DNA from: Tiliqua scincoides
Lineage: Eukaryota; Chordata; Lepidosauria; Squamata; Scincidae
Direction of reading: 5' to 3'
DNA length: 64,000 bases
Assembly (NCBI RefSeq): GCF_035046505.1
Contig: NC_089822.1
Location: 268,657,024-268,721,023 of the forward strand
Part shown: piece after piece, positions 40,701-49,034 of the stretch
Numbering within the stretch: position 1 is the stretch's first letter
Layout of the letters: each line of letters begins with the position of its first letter
Program-made: the position numbers and the translations under genes
The notes under the pieces: generated by a model
What the model was told of the DNA's origin: nothing
Databases searched by the model: none
Seen by the model: the letters and a program-made list of their open reading frames with translations, nothing else

Positions 40701-42965
40701 GATCAGGCCATAGGCCCATCTAGTCCAGCTTCCTGTATCTCACAGCGGCCCATCAAATGCCCCAGGGAGCACACCAGGCAACAAGAGACCTGCAAGGCCT
40801 CCTGGGAATTGTAGTTAAGAACATGAGAACAGCCCCACTGGATCAGGCCATAGGCCCATCTAGTCCAGCTTCCTGTATCTCACAGCGGCCCACCAAATGC
40901 CCCAGGGAGCACACCAGGCAACAAGAGACCTGCAAGGCCTCCTGGGAATTGTAGTTAAGAACATGAGAACAGCCCCACTGGATCAGGCCATAGGCCCATC
41001 TAGTCCAGCTTCCTGTATCTCACAGCGGCCCACCAAATGCCCCAGGGAACACACCAGATAACAAGAGACCTGCATCCTGGTGCCCTCCCTTGCATCTGGC
41101 ATTCTGACATAGCCCATTTCTAAAATCAGGAGGTTGCACGTACACATCATGCCTTGTAACCCGTAATGGATTTTTCCTCCAGAAACTTGTCCAATCCCCT
41201 TTTAAAGGCGTCCAGGCCAGACGCCAGCACCACATCCTGTGGCAAGGAGTTCCACAGACCAACCACACACTGAGTAAAGTAATTTTGGTCACTCTCTTGC
41301 GTACCGTCTCCCATTCCATTATATCCTTTTGGAGAGCTGTACAGAATACTCCATCGATTTGGACAATGGCATTACAATGATGGCTGTTTTATTCTCAATC
41401 CCCTTTTTAATGATTCCTAGCATGGAATTGGTCTTCTTCTCAGTCACCACACGCTGGGTTGACGACTTCATCAAGCTGTCCACCAGCACCCCAAAATCTC
41501 TCTCTTAATCGTTCACAGAACCCACTAGCCCAGCAGTTCCCAAATTGTGTGTCTGTGGCCCACCAGTGGGCCAATACCCAATTTTTTGATGGCAGATTAG
41601 GCAATGTGCATGTCATGAATATGTACAGTTTAGGCCTAGTAACATGTAAAGCCTGAACCAAGCTAAAACAGTAACACAGAAGTGGCTTGCATTTCCTAGC
41701 TGCTAGGAATTTACAACTCAATGGAAGGTGATTATGTAGCACCTAGGCAGCCAGAAAGACATCCATCAAGGATGGAATGCAGCTGTAGTTCTCCAGGGGG
41801 GAGGGAAGAGCTGAGAGGGCGAGCTTCCAGCCCGACTGAGGACAGAGTCTTTGGTCCATTGGTCTTTGTCTCTTGGTGAGATAGAAGGTGGGTGCACATC
41901 CTGCCCCGCCAGGACCATGTGGCCCTTAGGTAACTGATCTGAGGATCTACAAAAGAAGCTGACCCAGGTGAGAGTTAGAGAATAATAGAGTTAGCCAGTT
42001 AGCTTTGTTGTTTTATGCTGATATGTTTCCTAGAAGTTTTTATGCCTCTAGCATTTGCTGCCTTTGTAACTTTTTGTAACCCTATGTACTTAATAAAGTA
42101 AAAATCCTTTTACCATGTTGGTTCATTGTCTGTTGGGGACAAAGGTTCAGAATCCTGCCTAGCCTTTCAGCAAGCTACCAAAAATCCTCATTGTGGACTA
42201 GTAACTTGAGGACTGAGACTTTAAGTAAAGAAAGTGCTCAGTGCCTACAAGGGATATAGTTGAGCCTAGAAGGTCCCAGTATCCCTGGACTGAGACACTG
42301 GCTCTTACAGGGTGGTGGCAGTACTACCAAACAGGGATCTTTGAGGGCTCTAGGGTTCAGAACCAACAACTCTGAGCACCCAAAACCCTGGGAGTGAGAC
42401 CAAATGTACGACAGTGCATCAAGGGTTAAACAACCTGCTATTGAGGAGAGCACTGCCCAATCAACATTATAGCCACAGAGGCTTGAGGTAAAGTGAAACT
42501 TTTTTAGTTGGGTCCTAAAACGTTTGGAACACACTGCATTAGCTTATATATGAAGTTCTGATTTTTTTTGGTCCCAATATGCATGACTTTACACCTACAC
42601 TGAAACACATCTGCCATTTTGCTGCCCATTCTCCCAGTTTGGAGAGAATCCTTCTGGAGCTCTTCACAATCCCTTCCGGTCTTCACCACCCAGAAAAGTT
42701 TAATGTCATCTGCAAACATGGCCACCTTGCTACTTATCACTGACTCCAGGTTGTTTATGAACAAGTTGAAAAGCACCTCCCTCAGACCCGCTGAAAGGAG
42801 GCTGCCAGACGTGCCAGGGCACTCCTGACTTTACTGAAGACTTCATCACATGAACCCACAAGTACAGGTCTTGGCTGGTAAACAGACTGGCAAAGTGCAC
42901 AAGTTGTCATTGTCCCCCACTGCACATCTTACTGATGACCCGCTACTCACCTGAGGCAGCTGCAT
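27409..42965 (-). CDS. Gene B: KRAB C2H2 zinc-finger protein, three coding exons
   Basis: Proposed spliced gene: start ATG 42965 (context caccATGc) in the 83-nt exon, KRAB exon 36400-36274, finger exon 28775-27409. Phases 0 and 1 match, and the joined frame is 1,509 nt (502 aa). Order: MQLPQ, KRAB-A (residues 6-47), a spacer with two or three degenerate fingers and a basic SERKKKRKK patch, then ten intact C2H2 fingers (about 223-500). A nuclear, TRIM28-dependent repressor is expected. Relatives of gene A's SCAN and KRAB-like exons lie further upstream only in reduced form. The introns hold a near-full CR1 in antisense, an assembly gap and a CR1-tail array. A missed exon cannot be excluded. 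Confidence 0.75.
28965..29600 (-). mobile_element. CR1 3' ends (old piece plus younger copy)
   Basis: 28965-29030 is a short old CR1 terminus. 29036-29540 is a younger copy reaching from the 3' octamers into [20 protein letters not shown]. 29547-29600 resembles another old CR1 tail segment (gagagacctgtatcctgttc). The full-length CR1 starts right after, in the opposite orientation. Confidence 0.75.
29596..29680 (+). repeat. CR1 5' region direct repeat, copy 1
   Basis: 85 bp with one mismatch to 30436-30520, 840 bp downstream. It contains gtgccaggtaaggcac, which holds a donor-like AG/GTAAGG. Confidence 0.9.
30414..30420 (+). promoter_or_regulatory. TATA box of the CR1 internal promoter (candidate)
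   Basis: TATAAAG within ggagtataaagctagg lies about 22-30 bp upstream of the second repeat copy (30436). The insertion's own 5' end (about 29601) falls at the same place within the first repeat copy, so start of transcription is predicted near ctctgcagacgc. Confidence 0.55.
30436..30520 (+). repeat. CR1 5' region direct repeat, copy 2
   Basis: Second copy of the 85-bp repeat. The sequence after it diverges from that after copy 1 and leads to ORF1. Confidence 0.9.
30660..31565 (+). CDS. CR1 ORF1 protein with zinc-binding motif and esterase domain
   Basis: 301 aa, open from ATG (after an aac-rich leader) to TGA. The N-terminus has a C-x2-C...C-x2-C cluster ([18 protein letters not shown], about residues 16-40), then a short coiled coil ([19 protein letters not shown]). 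An SGNH-type esterase follows: block [14 protein letters not shown] with the catalytic Ser, block III HVGTNDV, and block [12 protein letters not shown] with the catalytic Asp/His. This pairing is characteristic of CR1 ORF1, which acts as a nucleic-acid-binding partner in retrotransposition. No frame damage is visible. Confidence 0.9.
   Translation: MQSDSQQQGGGYPVFCIECHMYDYMSLGHKSWVCPRCKELQALRERVRSLEALVADLEKRRQPEEDRGETSGDDQASSQPQACSSSAARVGSLGTGGRHPGEEGNNPLGGIPSPGDGPVSERTRDTPRREGGRGLLVVGDSIIRNIERGVCDGCEDRMVICLPGAKVADITSRLDRLVDSAGGEVAAVVHVGTNDVGKCSREVLEAKFRLLGRKLKARTSKVAFSEVLPVPRAGPARQAEIRGLNAWMRRWCREEGFRFVRHWGTFWDKRGLYKRDGLHLNQNGTRLLVHNIKKVAEQLLN
31697..34613 (+). pseudogene. CR1 ORF2 (APE endonuclease plus reverse transcriptase), broken
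   Basis: The endonuclease segment shows [47 protein letters not shown] and [10 protein letters not shown], matching APE-type motifs. The RT segment (open 32726-33949, then 33969-34613) has [33 protein letters not shown] and FADDTKLF. The C-terminal part continues in a second frame after the 43-nt gain at 33926. Four disruptions in total (see 29601-34804), few for a 2.9-kb ORF, so the insertion is young. Confidence 0.9.
33926..33968 (+). mobile_element. 32-bp LINE-tail micro-insertion with 11-bp target duplication
   Basis: The CR1 ORF2 is interrupted by 32 bp (33926-33957) reading tttatgccaataaaggtc then (tactgaact) repeats, flanked by gatataggctg twice (33915-33925 and 33958-33968). It looks like only the 3' tail of another non-LTR element. 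A similar atgccaataaagg occurs at about 53197. Confidence 0.7.
34806..35210 (-). mobile_element. CR1 fragment with internal deletion
   Basis: A decayed 3' end (34806-34915) is joined directly to an RT segment (34916-35210, including [13 protein letters not shown]), so the middle is missing. It abuts the full CR1 in tail-to-tail orientation. Confidence 0.7.
35406..35478. repeat. Part copy of the ~90-bp palindrome repeat
   Basis: agagcccaatgctatgcatg, ctactcagaagtaagttcc and ggattgggctgt. Confidence 0.5.
35520..36125. other. Gene B intron, nothing recognised
   Basis: No domain-bearing ORF and no nameable repeat. Confidence 0.4.
36126..36204. repeat. Short hAT-like MITE
   Basis: Inverted ends gtgattttcaac and gttgaaaatcactg enclose ggcacgcc-type sequence, a layout known in hAT non-autonomous elements. 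Confidence 0.5.
36274..36400 (-). CDS. Gene B exon: KRAB-A domain
   Basis: Exactly 127 nt between acceptor cccttctttcag and donor GTAAGC, phase 0 in and phase 1 out. It encodes [20 protein letters not shown], then [22 protein letters not shown]. All core KRAB positions for TRIM28 binding (V, F..E.W..L, P.QR.LY..VM, NY) are present, so this is the best-preserved KRAB in the window. Donor phase fits the finger exon at 28775 and acceptor phase fits the 83-nt exon at 42951. Confidence 0.9.
36773..36893 (+). mobile_element. CR1 ORF2 fragment
   Basis: gaaggagaaaaaggagatct through gcggaagaccttgggcagat and ctgaacgccccctcctgac match the region before the RT. Both ends are truncated. Confidence 0.7.
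37331..37530. other. Assembly gap (200 N)
   Basis: A run of exactly 200 N, a placeholder size. Open frames drawn across it are not real. The right flank is a CR1 tandem duplication. Confidence 0.99.
37534..37931 (+). mobile_element. CR1 RT fragment with ~168-bp tandem duplication
   Basis: The segment encoding [21 protein letters not shown] to about VGV(K) occurs twice (from about 37541 and 37709), 168 bp = 56 codons apart, so the frame is kept. The second copy continues to the SGVPQGS motif. The array may extend into the gap. Confidence 0.8.
38070..38935. other. Gene B intron, nothing recognised
   Basis: Unique-looking DNA; no domain-bearing ORF. Confidence 0.4.
38936..39413 (-). mobile_element. 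RTE-like LINE 3' fragment with perfect 11-bp target duplication
   Basis: Same family as 12731-13801 ([39 protein letters not shown] and the terminal finger). Flanks tctcccaaacc at 38925-38935 and 39414-39424 are identical. It carries a local expansion of a ttctttgcc unit near 39110-39138. Confidence 0.9.
39457..39675. mobile_element. hAT-like MITE with a second MITE nested inside
   Basis: TIRs cagtggtgtagctagagggg and gcctctagctacaccactg. A complete ~90-bp palindrome repeat (39550-39643) lies within, so that family was mobile after this copy landed. Confidence 0.65.
39550..39643. repeat. Copy of the ~90-bp palindrome repeat, nested in a hAT MITE
   Basis: The best-preserved copy: gaaggctgcaatcctatcc, ggcagtaagccc, gaacttacttctgagtagac and ataggattgggctgt. 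Confidence 0.7.
40003..40536 (-). mobile_element. Old CR1 3' end
   Basis: Decayed CR1 from the [13 protein letters not shown]-equivalent region to the 3' terminus (acataagaacatcagaagag). Confidence 0.7.
40537..40956 (-). repeat. Tandem array of truncated CR1 tails, 140-bp period, three units
   Basis: Each unit is a CR1 terminus (gaacagccccactggatcag to ccaggcaacaagagacctgc) followed by aaggcctcctgggaattgta. Units start at about 40537, 40677 and 40817, and a full CR1 tail follows at 40957. On the minus strand each junction carries ACTACAATTCCCAG. Confidence 0.9.
40957..41512 (-). mobile_element. CR1 3' end plus older CR1 piece
   Basis: 40957-41280 is a young CR1 tail. 41281-41512 is an older RT C-terminal piece ([12 protein letters not shown]-like, NPMLGI). 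Confidence 0.7.
41527..41590. repeat. hAT-like left terminus
   Basis: cagcagttcccaaattgtgt followed by gtggcccaccagtggg. Confidence 0.35.
41786..42308 (+). mobile_element. LTR-like sequence with primer-binding-like site after it (fossil)
   Basis: Starts TGTAGTTCTCC and ends CTCTTACA, with a poly(A) signal aataaag near 42092. It is followed by tggtggcagtactacc, which fits a tRNA primer-binding site. The retained internal region runs to about 42540 at most. No coding part remains. Confidence 0.4.
42548..42785 (-). mobile_element. Old CR1 RT fragment
   Basis: Encodes [20 protein letters not shown], then [19 protein letters not shown], including the FADD box. A diverged subfamily. Confidence 0.75.
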
Positions 42966-43033
42966 GGTGGTGCTTTCCTGTCCACCCCAAGGAGGAAATG
43001 ATCTAGAGCGTGGCCCCGATGCCGTTCCACTGC
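42951..43033 (-). CDS. Gene B 83-nt exon holding the start codon
   Basis: Acceptor tgtctttctggcag and donor GTGAGT bound an exon of exactly 83 nt, phase 1 in and phase 0 out, as in genes A and C. The full reading is SGTASGPRSRSFPPWGGQES then TTMQLPQ. The ATG at 42965 has a good Kozak context (caccATGc) and gives MQLPQ joined to the KRAB exon. If the upstream 72-nt exon is used, the frame is open through both. Confidence 0.75.
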
Positions 43034-43214
43034 CTGCCAGAAAGACAGAGGTGATGAGAATGTATTTAGTGTTGCCTTGCCTGTTGTCATTTGTCTTCCT
43101 ATTACTTAAGCGTAAGGCTTCTGAGCTAGAAATGGCCCACTGGAAGCTCACACATCACATTCTCCACCTTTTTCAAAGTGCAAGGGGCACTTCCCTACCT
43201 CTCTCCCTTTTTCC

Positions 43215-43315
43215 CTTTTCTTTTTGTCTGATCTAACTCTCCCAGCACTCAATTTCAGTGTATGTGCCCTGGTTCTGGTGTTATGCAAGACCTAAAAGTA
43301 CTTCTCACTGATGGA
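43215..43315 (-). mobile_element. Short CR1 fragment
   Basis: ctcccagcactcaatttcag and ccctggttctggtgttatgc match the [11 protein letters not shown] coding stretch. Confidence 0.6.
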
Positions 43316-43899
43316 GAATTTTTCATTTTTGCTTTATGTTGTTTACATTGCAGTCTGGGGCTCTATCCTAGGTCCGTTCCCCTGTATTGAAGCATAAGTT
43401 TTCAAGCTCTGTTTTAGTTGTCAAAACCACCGTCTTCTCTGGGCAAGAGGAGCACTTATACTCATGGCTGTGACAAAATTGCCCAGCAGCGAACAGGAAT
43501 ATTTTGTCTCAACACCCTCCCCGCCCCCCCCGCCCCAGGAATGTGTTTAGCTTATGCAAGGAGCTTTGGCAACAGTCAGTTTTGAACTGCTTTCAGACTT
43601 GCTGCCTACTTGACTTCTATGGAGAGGAGAAATAGACCTTGGTTGGAGCCCTGTCACTTCCCTTTCAGAAAGCCAGCAGGGACAAGGTCACTTCTGCCTC
43701 CACACATGTGCTTTTCTGCGTCCCTGCCCCCTCACCCATCTTTTTTATTTCTGCTGGTCCAAAAAGGCCAGTCTGTGGCAAGCTGGGGAGAAGCTGACAG
43801 TGTCTCAGTTTCCAAAAGCCCCACTGGGAGCATGAAGTGGGTCTCGAGCGCCAGATGTGCTCAGGAGCGAGAATGGGGGCAGAACCCAGGAAGCCTTAC

Positions 43900-43971
43900 C
43901 CTGTGAGCCAGCTCCACAGGCCCCCTCCTGCATGATCACCCTGGGACAGGAACATCTGCTTCTGAAGGTCC
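43900..43971 (-). pseudogene. Shortened relative of gene A's KRAB-like exon (72 nt)
   Basis: Between acceptor tttccctgctgcag and donor GTAAGG, phase 1 out. The encoded CPRVIMQEGACGAGSQG lines up with [18 protein letters not shown] of gene A exon 2. Only the last 23 codons remain of 42, and the entry phase is no longer 0, so it cannot join a normal SCAN exon. It may serve as 5' UTR or be dead. Confidence 0.5.
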
Positions 43972-44040
43972 CTGCAGCAGGGAAAAGGAGAGACATCATC
44001 AGGGGCAGACCTACTATGAAACTAATGGAGCTTAGGTCTT

Positions 44041-44336
44041 CTAAGAACCCAAGGGAAGCCCCACTGGATCAGGCCAAAGGCCCTTCTAGTCCAGCTTCCT
44101 GCATCTCACAGTGGCCCACCAGACGCCACAAGAGACCCGCAACTGGGTGCCCTCCCTTGCCTCTGGCACTCAGAGACAGCCTACTCCAAAAACCAGGAGG
44201 GCTCGTGAACCCATTGTGGCTTGTGACCCGTGATGGATTTTTCCTCCATCGAGTCTCCACTCCCCCTTTAAAGGCATCGAGGCAGGGGGCCATCACCACA
44301 TCCGGTGGCAGGGAGTTCCACAGATCCACGCCACGC
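44041..44336 (-). mobile_element. CR1 3' end, older subfamily
   Basis: gccccactggatcaggccaa through ccaggagggctcgtgaaccc to gtggcagggagttccacaga. It lies inside the duplicated block. Confidence 0.75.
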
Positions 44337-44486
44337 AAGCTCATTGGTGGCGATGGGGGTGGCACAGGGGCTGCCCAGTCCTCCCCACTGCTGGCTGAGA
44401 AGGGCCCCCAGCACAGCTTCGGGGCTCCCCACGCGGTCCGCCAGTGGGCGCCTGGGGACTCTCCCGGGCTGGCTGCCCGCGCTCAC

Positions 44487-44760
44487 CTGCGGCGGCTCCT
44501 GCGCGTCCTCCTCCCGCCCCGCCGCGCCCGGTTGCGGAGGAAGCCCTGGGCCAGCGCCGCCGCCTGCGAGCCGGTCTCGGCCCCGCACTCGCGCGCCCAG
44601 CGGAGCGGTTCCAGCAGCAGCAGCAGGTCCCGTAGCCGCAGCCCCGCAGCGCGCCCGCCAGAAGCGCCTCTCCGCGCCCGGCCGTCCTCCGCCAGCAAGA
44701 CCCCGGACGGCTCTCCTCCCCCAGGAAGGCGGGCGCGTCGCCCTCCGCTCCCCTTCCCTC
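44487..44760 (-). pseudogene. Decayed SCAN-domain exon (upstream of gene B)
   Basis: A GC-rich frame encodes LRLRDLLLLLEPLRWARECG then AETGSQAAALAQGFLRNRA, matching the C-terminal half of SCAN ([10 protein letters not shown]...[21 protein letters not shown]). About ten residues (FLAVLPPEM-like) are missing and the N-terminal SCAN helices are not recognisable. A donor (CAG/GTGAGC) follows, but the SCAN frame reaches it out of phase. The strand and order suit the lost first exon of gene B. Confidence 0.6.
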
Positions 44761-44837
44761 CCCCAGTCAGAAAGCCAGCAGAGACAAGGTCACTTCCTCC
44801 TCCACACATGCGCTTTTCTGGTCCCTGCCCTCTCACC

Positions 44838-45206
44838 CATAAGAACAGCCCCACTGGATCAGGCCATAGGCCCATCTAGTCCAGCTTCCTGTATCTCACA
44901 GCAGCCCACCAAATGCCCCAGGGAGCACACCAGATAACAAGAGACCTCATCCTGGTGCCCTCCCTTGCATTGGCATTCTGACATAGCCCAATTCTAGAAT
45001 CAGGAGGTGGCACATGCACATCGTGGCTTGTAACCCGTAATGGATTTATCCTCCAGAAACTCGTCCAATCCCCTTTTAAAGGCGTCCAGGCCAGAAGCCA
45101 TCACCACATCCTGTTGCAAGGAGTTCCACAGACCAACCACACGCTGAGTAAAGAAATATCTTCTTTTGTCTGTCCTAACTCTCCCAACACTCAATTTTAG
45201 TGGATG
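44838..45206 (-). mobile_element. CR1 3' end
   Basis: From the 3' terminus (aagaacagccccactggatc) to the LKLSV coding segment, where an LTR abuts it. Confidence 0.85.
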
Positions 45207-45600
45207 TGTTGTGAGGCGAAGAGGCCCCACCCTTACAGCAACGCACAGACAGAGTGAAAAGTTCGAAGGGTTTTATTATGAAAATTGTACAATTTGACCC
45301 ATGGGACTCATGTCACCAAAACATGGGTAACGTGTTCCATTGTGTTTTGGACCTTTATAGTTGTTTCTCTGCTTTGTGTGAAAAATATAGGTCTTTCATT
45401 GGCTGAAATCTGACATCATAACAGAACACAATTTAATAGGACAGCATCATGATGCATTTACATACAAGATAGGAAAGGGGAGGGCATCAGGTAAACATAA
45501 CTTTGAGTGATTTTCATTTGCATATAGGTTGACAATATGCATCAATTTACAAGAACCAATAGGGTGCGCTGTTTACCTTTACATTTACTTACATGTATTC
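45207..45600 (-). mobile_element. LTR-like sequence (fossil)
   Basis: On the minus strand, in order: CCAAT-type signal (near 45394), TATA-type ctataaagg (near 45355), poly(A) signal aataaaacc (near 45270) and an end in CTCACAACA. No internal region. The 5' limit is approximate and no target duplication was found. Confidence 0.45.
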
Positions 45601-45701
45601 TTAAAAAACAAGTTTTATACTATTTTATTGAGATACATACAAATGCTATAATATAATAGACGATTATTTGAATAAAACATACAGGCAGATACCTTTCCCA
45701 T

Positions 45702-46346
45702 TTTGTTGGCAACTTTCAGTCTCGAGAGACTATGGTATCGCGCTCTGAAAGGTGGTTTTGGAACATTGTCTAGTGTGACTGAAAAGGCCAATTCGGGAGT
45801 GACAATCCCTTCCACACTGGGAGCAAGTGCAGTCTGTCCCTGGTCTGTCTCCCTGGCTATGGGCCTTCCTTCTTTGCCTCTTAGCCTCAGACTGTTGGCC
45901 ATGTCTCTCTTCAAACTGGGAAAGGCCATGCTGCACAGCCTGCCTCCAAGCGGGCCGCTCAGAGGCCAGGGTTTCCCACCTTTTGAGGTCCACTCCTAAG
46001 GCCTTCAGCTCCCTCTTGCAGATGTCCTTGTATCACAGCTGTGGTCTACCTGTAGGGCGCTTTCCTTGCACGAGTTCTCCATAGAGGAGATCCTTTGGGA
46101 TCCGGCCATCATCCATCCTCAGGACATGACCGAGCCAACGCAGGCGTCTCTGTTTCAGCAGTGCATACATGCTAGGAATTCCAGCACGTTCCAGGACTGT
46201 GTTGTTTGGAACTTTGTCCTGCCAGGTGATGCCGAGGATGCGTCGGAAGCAGCGCATGTGGAAAGCGTTCAGTTTCCTCTCCTGTTGTGAGTGAAGAGTC
46301 CATGACTTGCTGCAGTACAGAAGTGTACTCAGGACGAAAGCTGAGT
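45702..46346 (-). mobile_element. RTE-like LINE 3' fragment with 10-bp target duplication
   Basis: Same family as 12731-13801, from the [11 protein letters not shown] region to the 3' end. Flanks cctttcccat at 45692-45701 and 46347-46356 are identical. 3' hairpin loop CTCG. Confidence 0.9.
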
Positions 46347-46606
46347 CCTTTCCCATACTTTCCTAAAAACTCCTCTTACTAATTTTCCCTACATTTCGTT
46401 TGTGACTTATATTGAAGGCTTTATAACTTTATAATTCCTACTTTCTTTCCTTTATAACACTGAAATTCTCTTTCTGCCCTTATAATATCATGGGCTTTCT
46501 TTGTTCTAATCCTTTATGTGTCACTTTCAAGGGATGTACTGTTTAATTCAAAACAACTTTATTAAGTCTGATTATAGAAGGGACTTTTAATATAAATACT
46601 TCTATC

Positions 46607-46793
46607 AGACTCACAAAGAGAGTCTGGTCCAACAAGAAGCTGACGGAACATACCAAGATCCAGGTCTAAAGAGCTTGGGTCCTGAGTACACTTCTGTACT
46701 GCAGCGAGTCATGGACTCTTCGCTCACAACAGGAGAGGAAACTGAGCACTTTCCATATGCGCTGCCTCCGACGCATCCTCGGCATCACCTCTG
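46607..46793 (+). mobile_element. RTE-like LINE internal fragment
   Basis: [14 protein letters not shown] through LRRILGIT, opposite in orientation to the copy 260 bp to the left. Truncated at both ends. Confidence 0.7.
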
Positions 46794-46799
46794 AATGCT

Positions 46800-47488
46800 T
46801 CATCATTGTTGGCATCATCATTGTTGAATGCTTTCTGCAAAAGAGGACTGAGGAATTGAAGACAGGTTAACACCTTTTCAGTCTCTCTGCATCCCTTGCC
46901 TTTGCTGTCATGCCAAAGCTCTTCTGGTCCCGTCCCCCCCATCTCATCTAGCGTTCTCCCTCCTTTTTCTTTGGTGCAGAGTATTGGCAAGCATCCCAAT
47001 TGGTCTTTTGCCAGGAAATCATTTCTTGCTTTTACAGTCCACACTCAATGCTCTCTGCTGACTGTTGAATGGGCACCTGATTGATCAAGGGGTGGGGGCG
47101 CTGTGGTCTGTAGGCAATGCAGACTTGCTCTAAAGCTGCTCTGAGCTTTTGTTTTTCTTAGGATGACTTGGGAGACTTTGGCCAGACTGGTTTGTTATAA
47201 TTTGTCCTCCTTAGTTACTAAGGTCTTAGCCAAGCTCAGGTAGGGAGGTGAATTCTCCTACCAATTCAGTCATTCAGAAATGGAATGGTGTGTATCCCCT
47301 TCCAATTCACACACTGCCCAAGTTGGGCACATTCTCAGTCACCCTGGATTGGTGGTTCTTGCACCTGGTGAAGCAGGGTTAGATGGGTGTTGGGTTTGCA
47401 GTTGAGCCAAAACTGCTTCTGTGAGCTGCAGGGCAGGGGCAGCTATGCTCTGACTTGAGGGTCAGGACTTCTTTGGGATGGTGTAGCC
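46800..47488. other. Nothing recognised
   Basis: No domain-bearing ORF; no nameable repeat. Confidence 0.4.
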
Positions 47489-48045
47489 CAGTGGTGGCGA
47501 ACCTATGGCACACGTGCCAGACAGGGCATGCAGCGCTGTCTCTGCGGGCACGCAGCGCTGGGCCAGGCAGCCTGGGGAGGGGCGCTGAAGCTGTGTGTCA
47601 CTTTAAAGGAAACGGAGGCTTTTTTGAGCCCCGTGTTGGGAGGGCAGGCTGCTTCCCTCCACCCCCTGAGCTCACTGCCCTCCTCTCCCTTCACCCCCAC
47701 CTGCCCAGCATTGGTTTCCCTTTTCAATTTTGCCCGCTCTGCAGGCTTAAGGTCCCTGTTTTTCCCTTCCCCAACTCTCCAGCAGGCTCAGCCAATCAGC
47801 ATCCAGCAGGCTTCTGGCTTTTTCTGTTCTGTCCTTCACTGGCAGACCACCACCCAATCCTGAGCTGCCCTCCTCCTCAGCTATTGCCAGCTCTTGCAGC
47901 CGGCCTTTCCCTAAGCAGCTCCCCACTCAGCGCCAGGAGAGGCTTTTCCTCCACAGCAGAGGAGACATCCTGCGTGTTTACTCAGAAGTAAGCCCCATTA
48001 CAGTGGATGAGGCTTGCTTCCAGGAAAGAGTGCCTGGGATTGGAG
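47489..48045 (+). repeat. hAT-like terminus followed by part of the ~90-bp palindrome repeat
   Basis: Begins cagtggtggcgaacctatgg then cacacgtgcc, a known hAT-type start. 47973-48045 is a part copy of the palindrome repeat (tactcagaagtaagcccc). The right hAT terminus was not found, so the span is uncertain. Confidence 0.35.
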
Positions 48046-48144
48046 CCTTGGAGCCCACTTCTGTGGGTGGGGATTTTAAAAAATATATATTTTCCTGTTT
48101 GAGAAAATGAGCAGTGGCAAGGTCTTGCAGCCACCCCCTCCCTG

Positions 48145-48285
48145 ACAATAGTTCTTTACCCAGCATGTAATTAGTCTGTGGAACTCTTTGCCACAGGAAG
48201 CAGTGATGACAACTTGCCTAGAGGCCTTTAAGAAGGGATTGGACAAATTTCTAGAGGAAAAGTTCATTAAGGGTTACAAGTAATA
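48145..48285 (+). mobile_element. Diverged CR1 3' coding fragment
   Basis: Matches [12 protein letters not shown] and [11 protein letters not shown] with many changes. Confidence 0.65.
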
Positions 48286-48289
48286 GTGG

Positions 48290-49034
48290 GTAAAAGATGT
48301 TAATGTATGAGTTGTTTTTTCTAAACTAAAACCTCAATATTCAGGTTAAATTGCCGTGTTGGCACTTTGTGATAAATAAGTGGGTTTTGGGTTGCAGTTT
48401 GGGCATTTGGTCTCTAAAAGGTGATGGATACACATTCTTGTAGGGGGTTTTTCCAATCTGTTTAGGCTCTGCATTCTGCAACAGGCTGTAACAGGGCAAT
48501 TTAGGAACTCATTTAGCCAGCATGAGATGCGGGTAAGGATTGGGGCGTTCTTGAGTCATTTACAACTTTACACACATTTCTTAGATCTTATTTTTACATC
48601 AAAACTACTCTGTAATTTTACAACCTCCAGGCTCTTGCCAAATTTGCACAATGCTGTCCAGTGGACTGCATACTTGTTACTCCTCCCACAGTAAACAAAC
48701 AAGACAGACAAGTGGGACAACACAATTGCCTCAAGCATTCAATGTAAACTTGTGACATACAGACAACTTTCATCTCATTCACACTAAACAACCTAACCTT
48801 TGGCTAGAGAGACAGGGGTTATGCGCACTATGCAGGCGCCCCAAGCTTGCCACCTCTTGCCTGGCTGGAGGAGAAGTTTTCGCGCACTTTGGCGCCCTGG
48901 GTACTCACTTTCTTGAACTTCACTTGACTTTCTTGTCTTCAGACATCTTTCTTTTATTGTGAATCCTGGGTACTCTTGTTCATACTACTTTACTGGGCTA
49001 TCCAGGTCCAGGTTCAAAGGTCACCTTGTGTCAA
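48290..49034. other. Nothing recognised
   Basis: No gene or repeat that I can name. Confidence 0.4.

Larger units (their letters stand above)
43983..44760. repeat. Local segmental duplication, copy 1
   Basis: It shares with 49035-49790 the start aaaaggagagacatcatcag, an embedded CR1 tail and a GC-rich SCAN-like exon end. The copies differ by an insertion of about 70 bp near the left (copy 2) and a loss of about 120 bp in the SCAN part (copy 2). Confidence 0.85.

Noticed and set aside
24303-41290. CRISPR-like regularly spaced repeats
   Set aside because: The repeated blocks are CR1 termini in an animal genome. The 140-bp array has no unique spacers.
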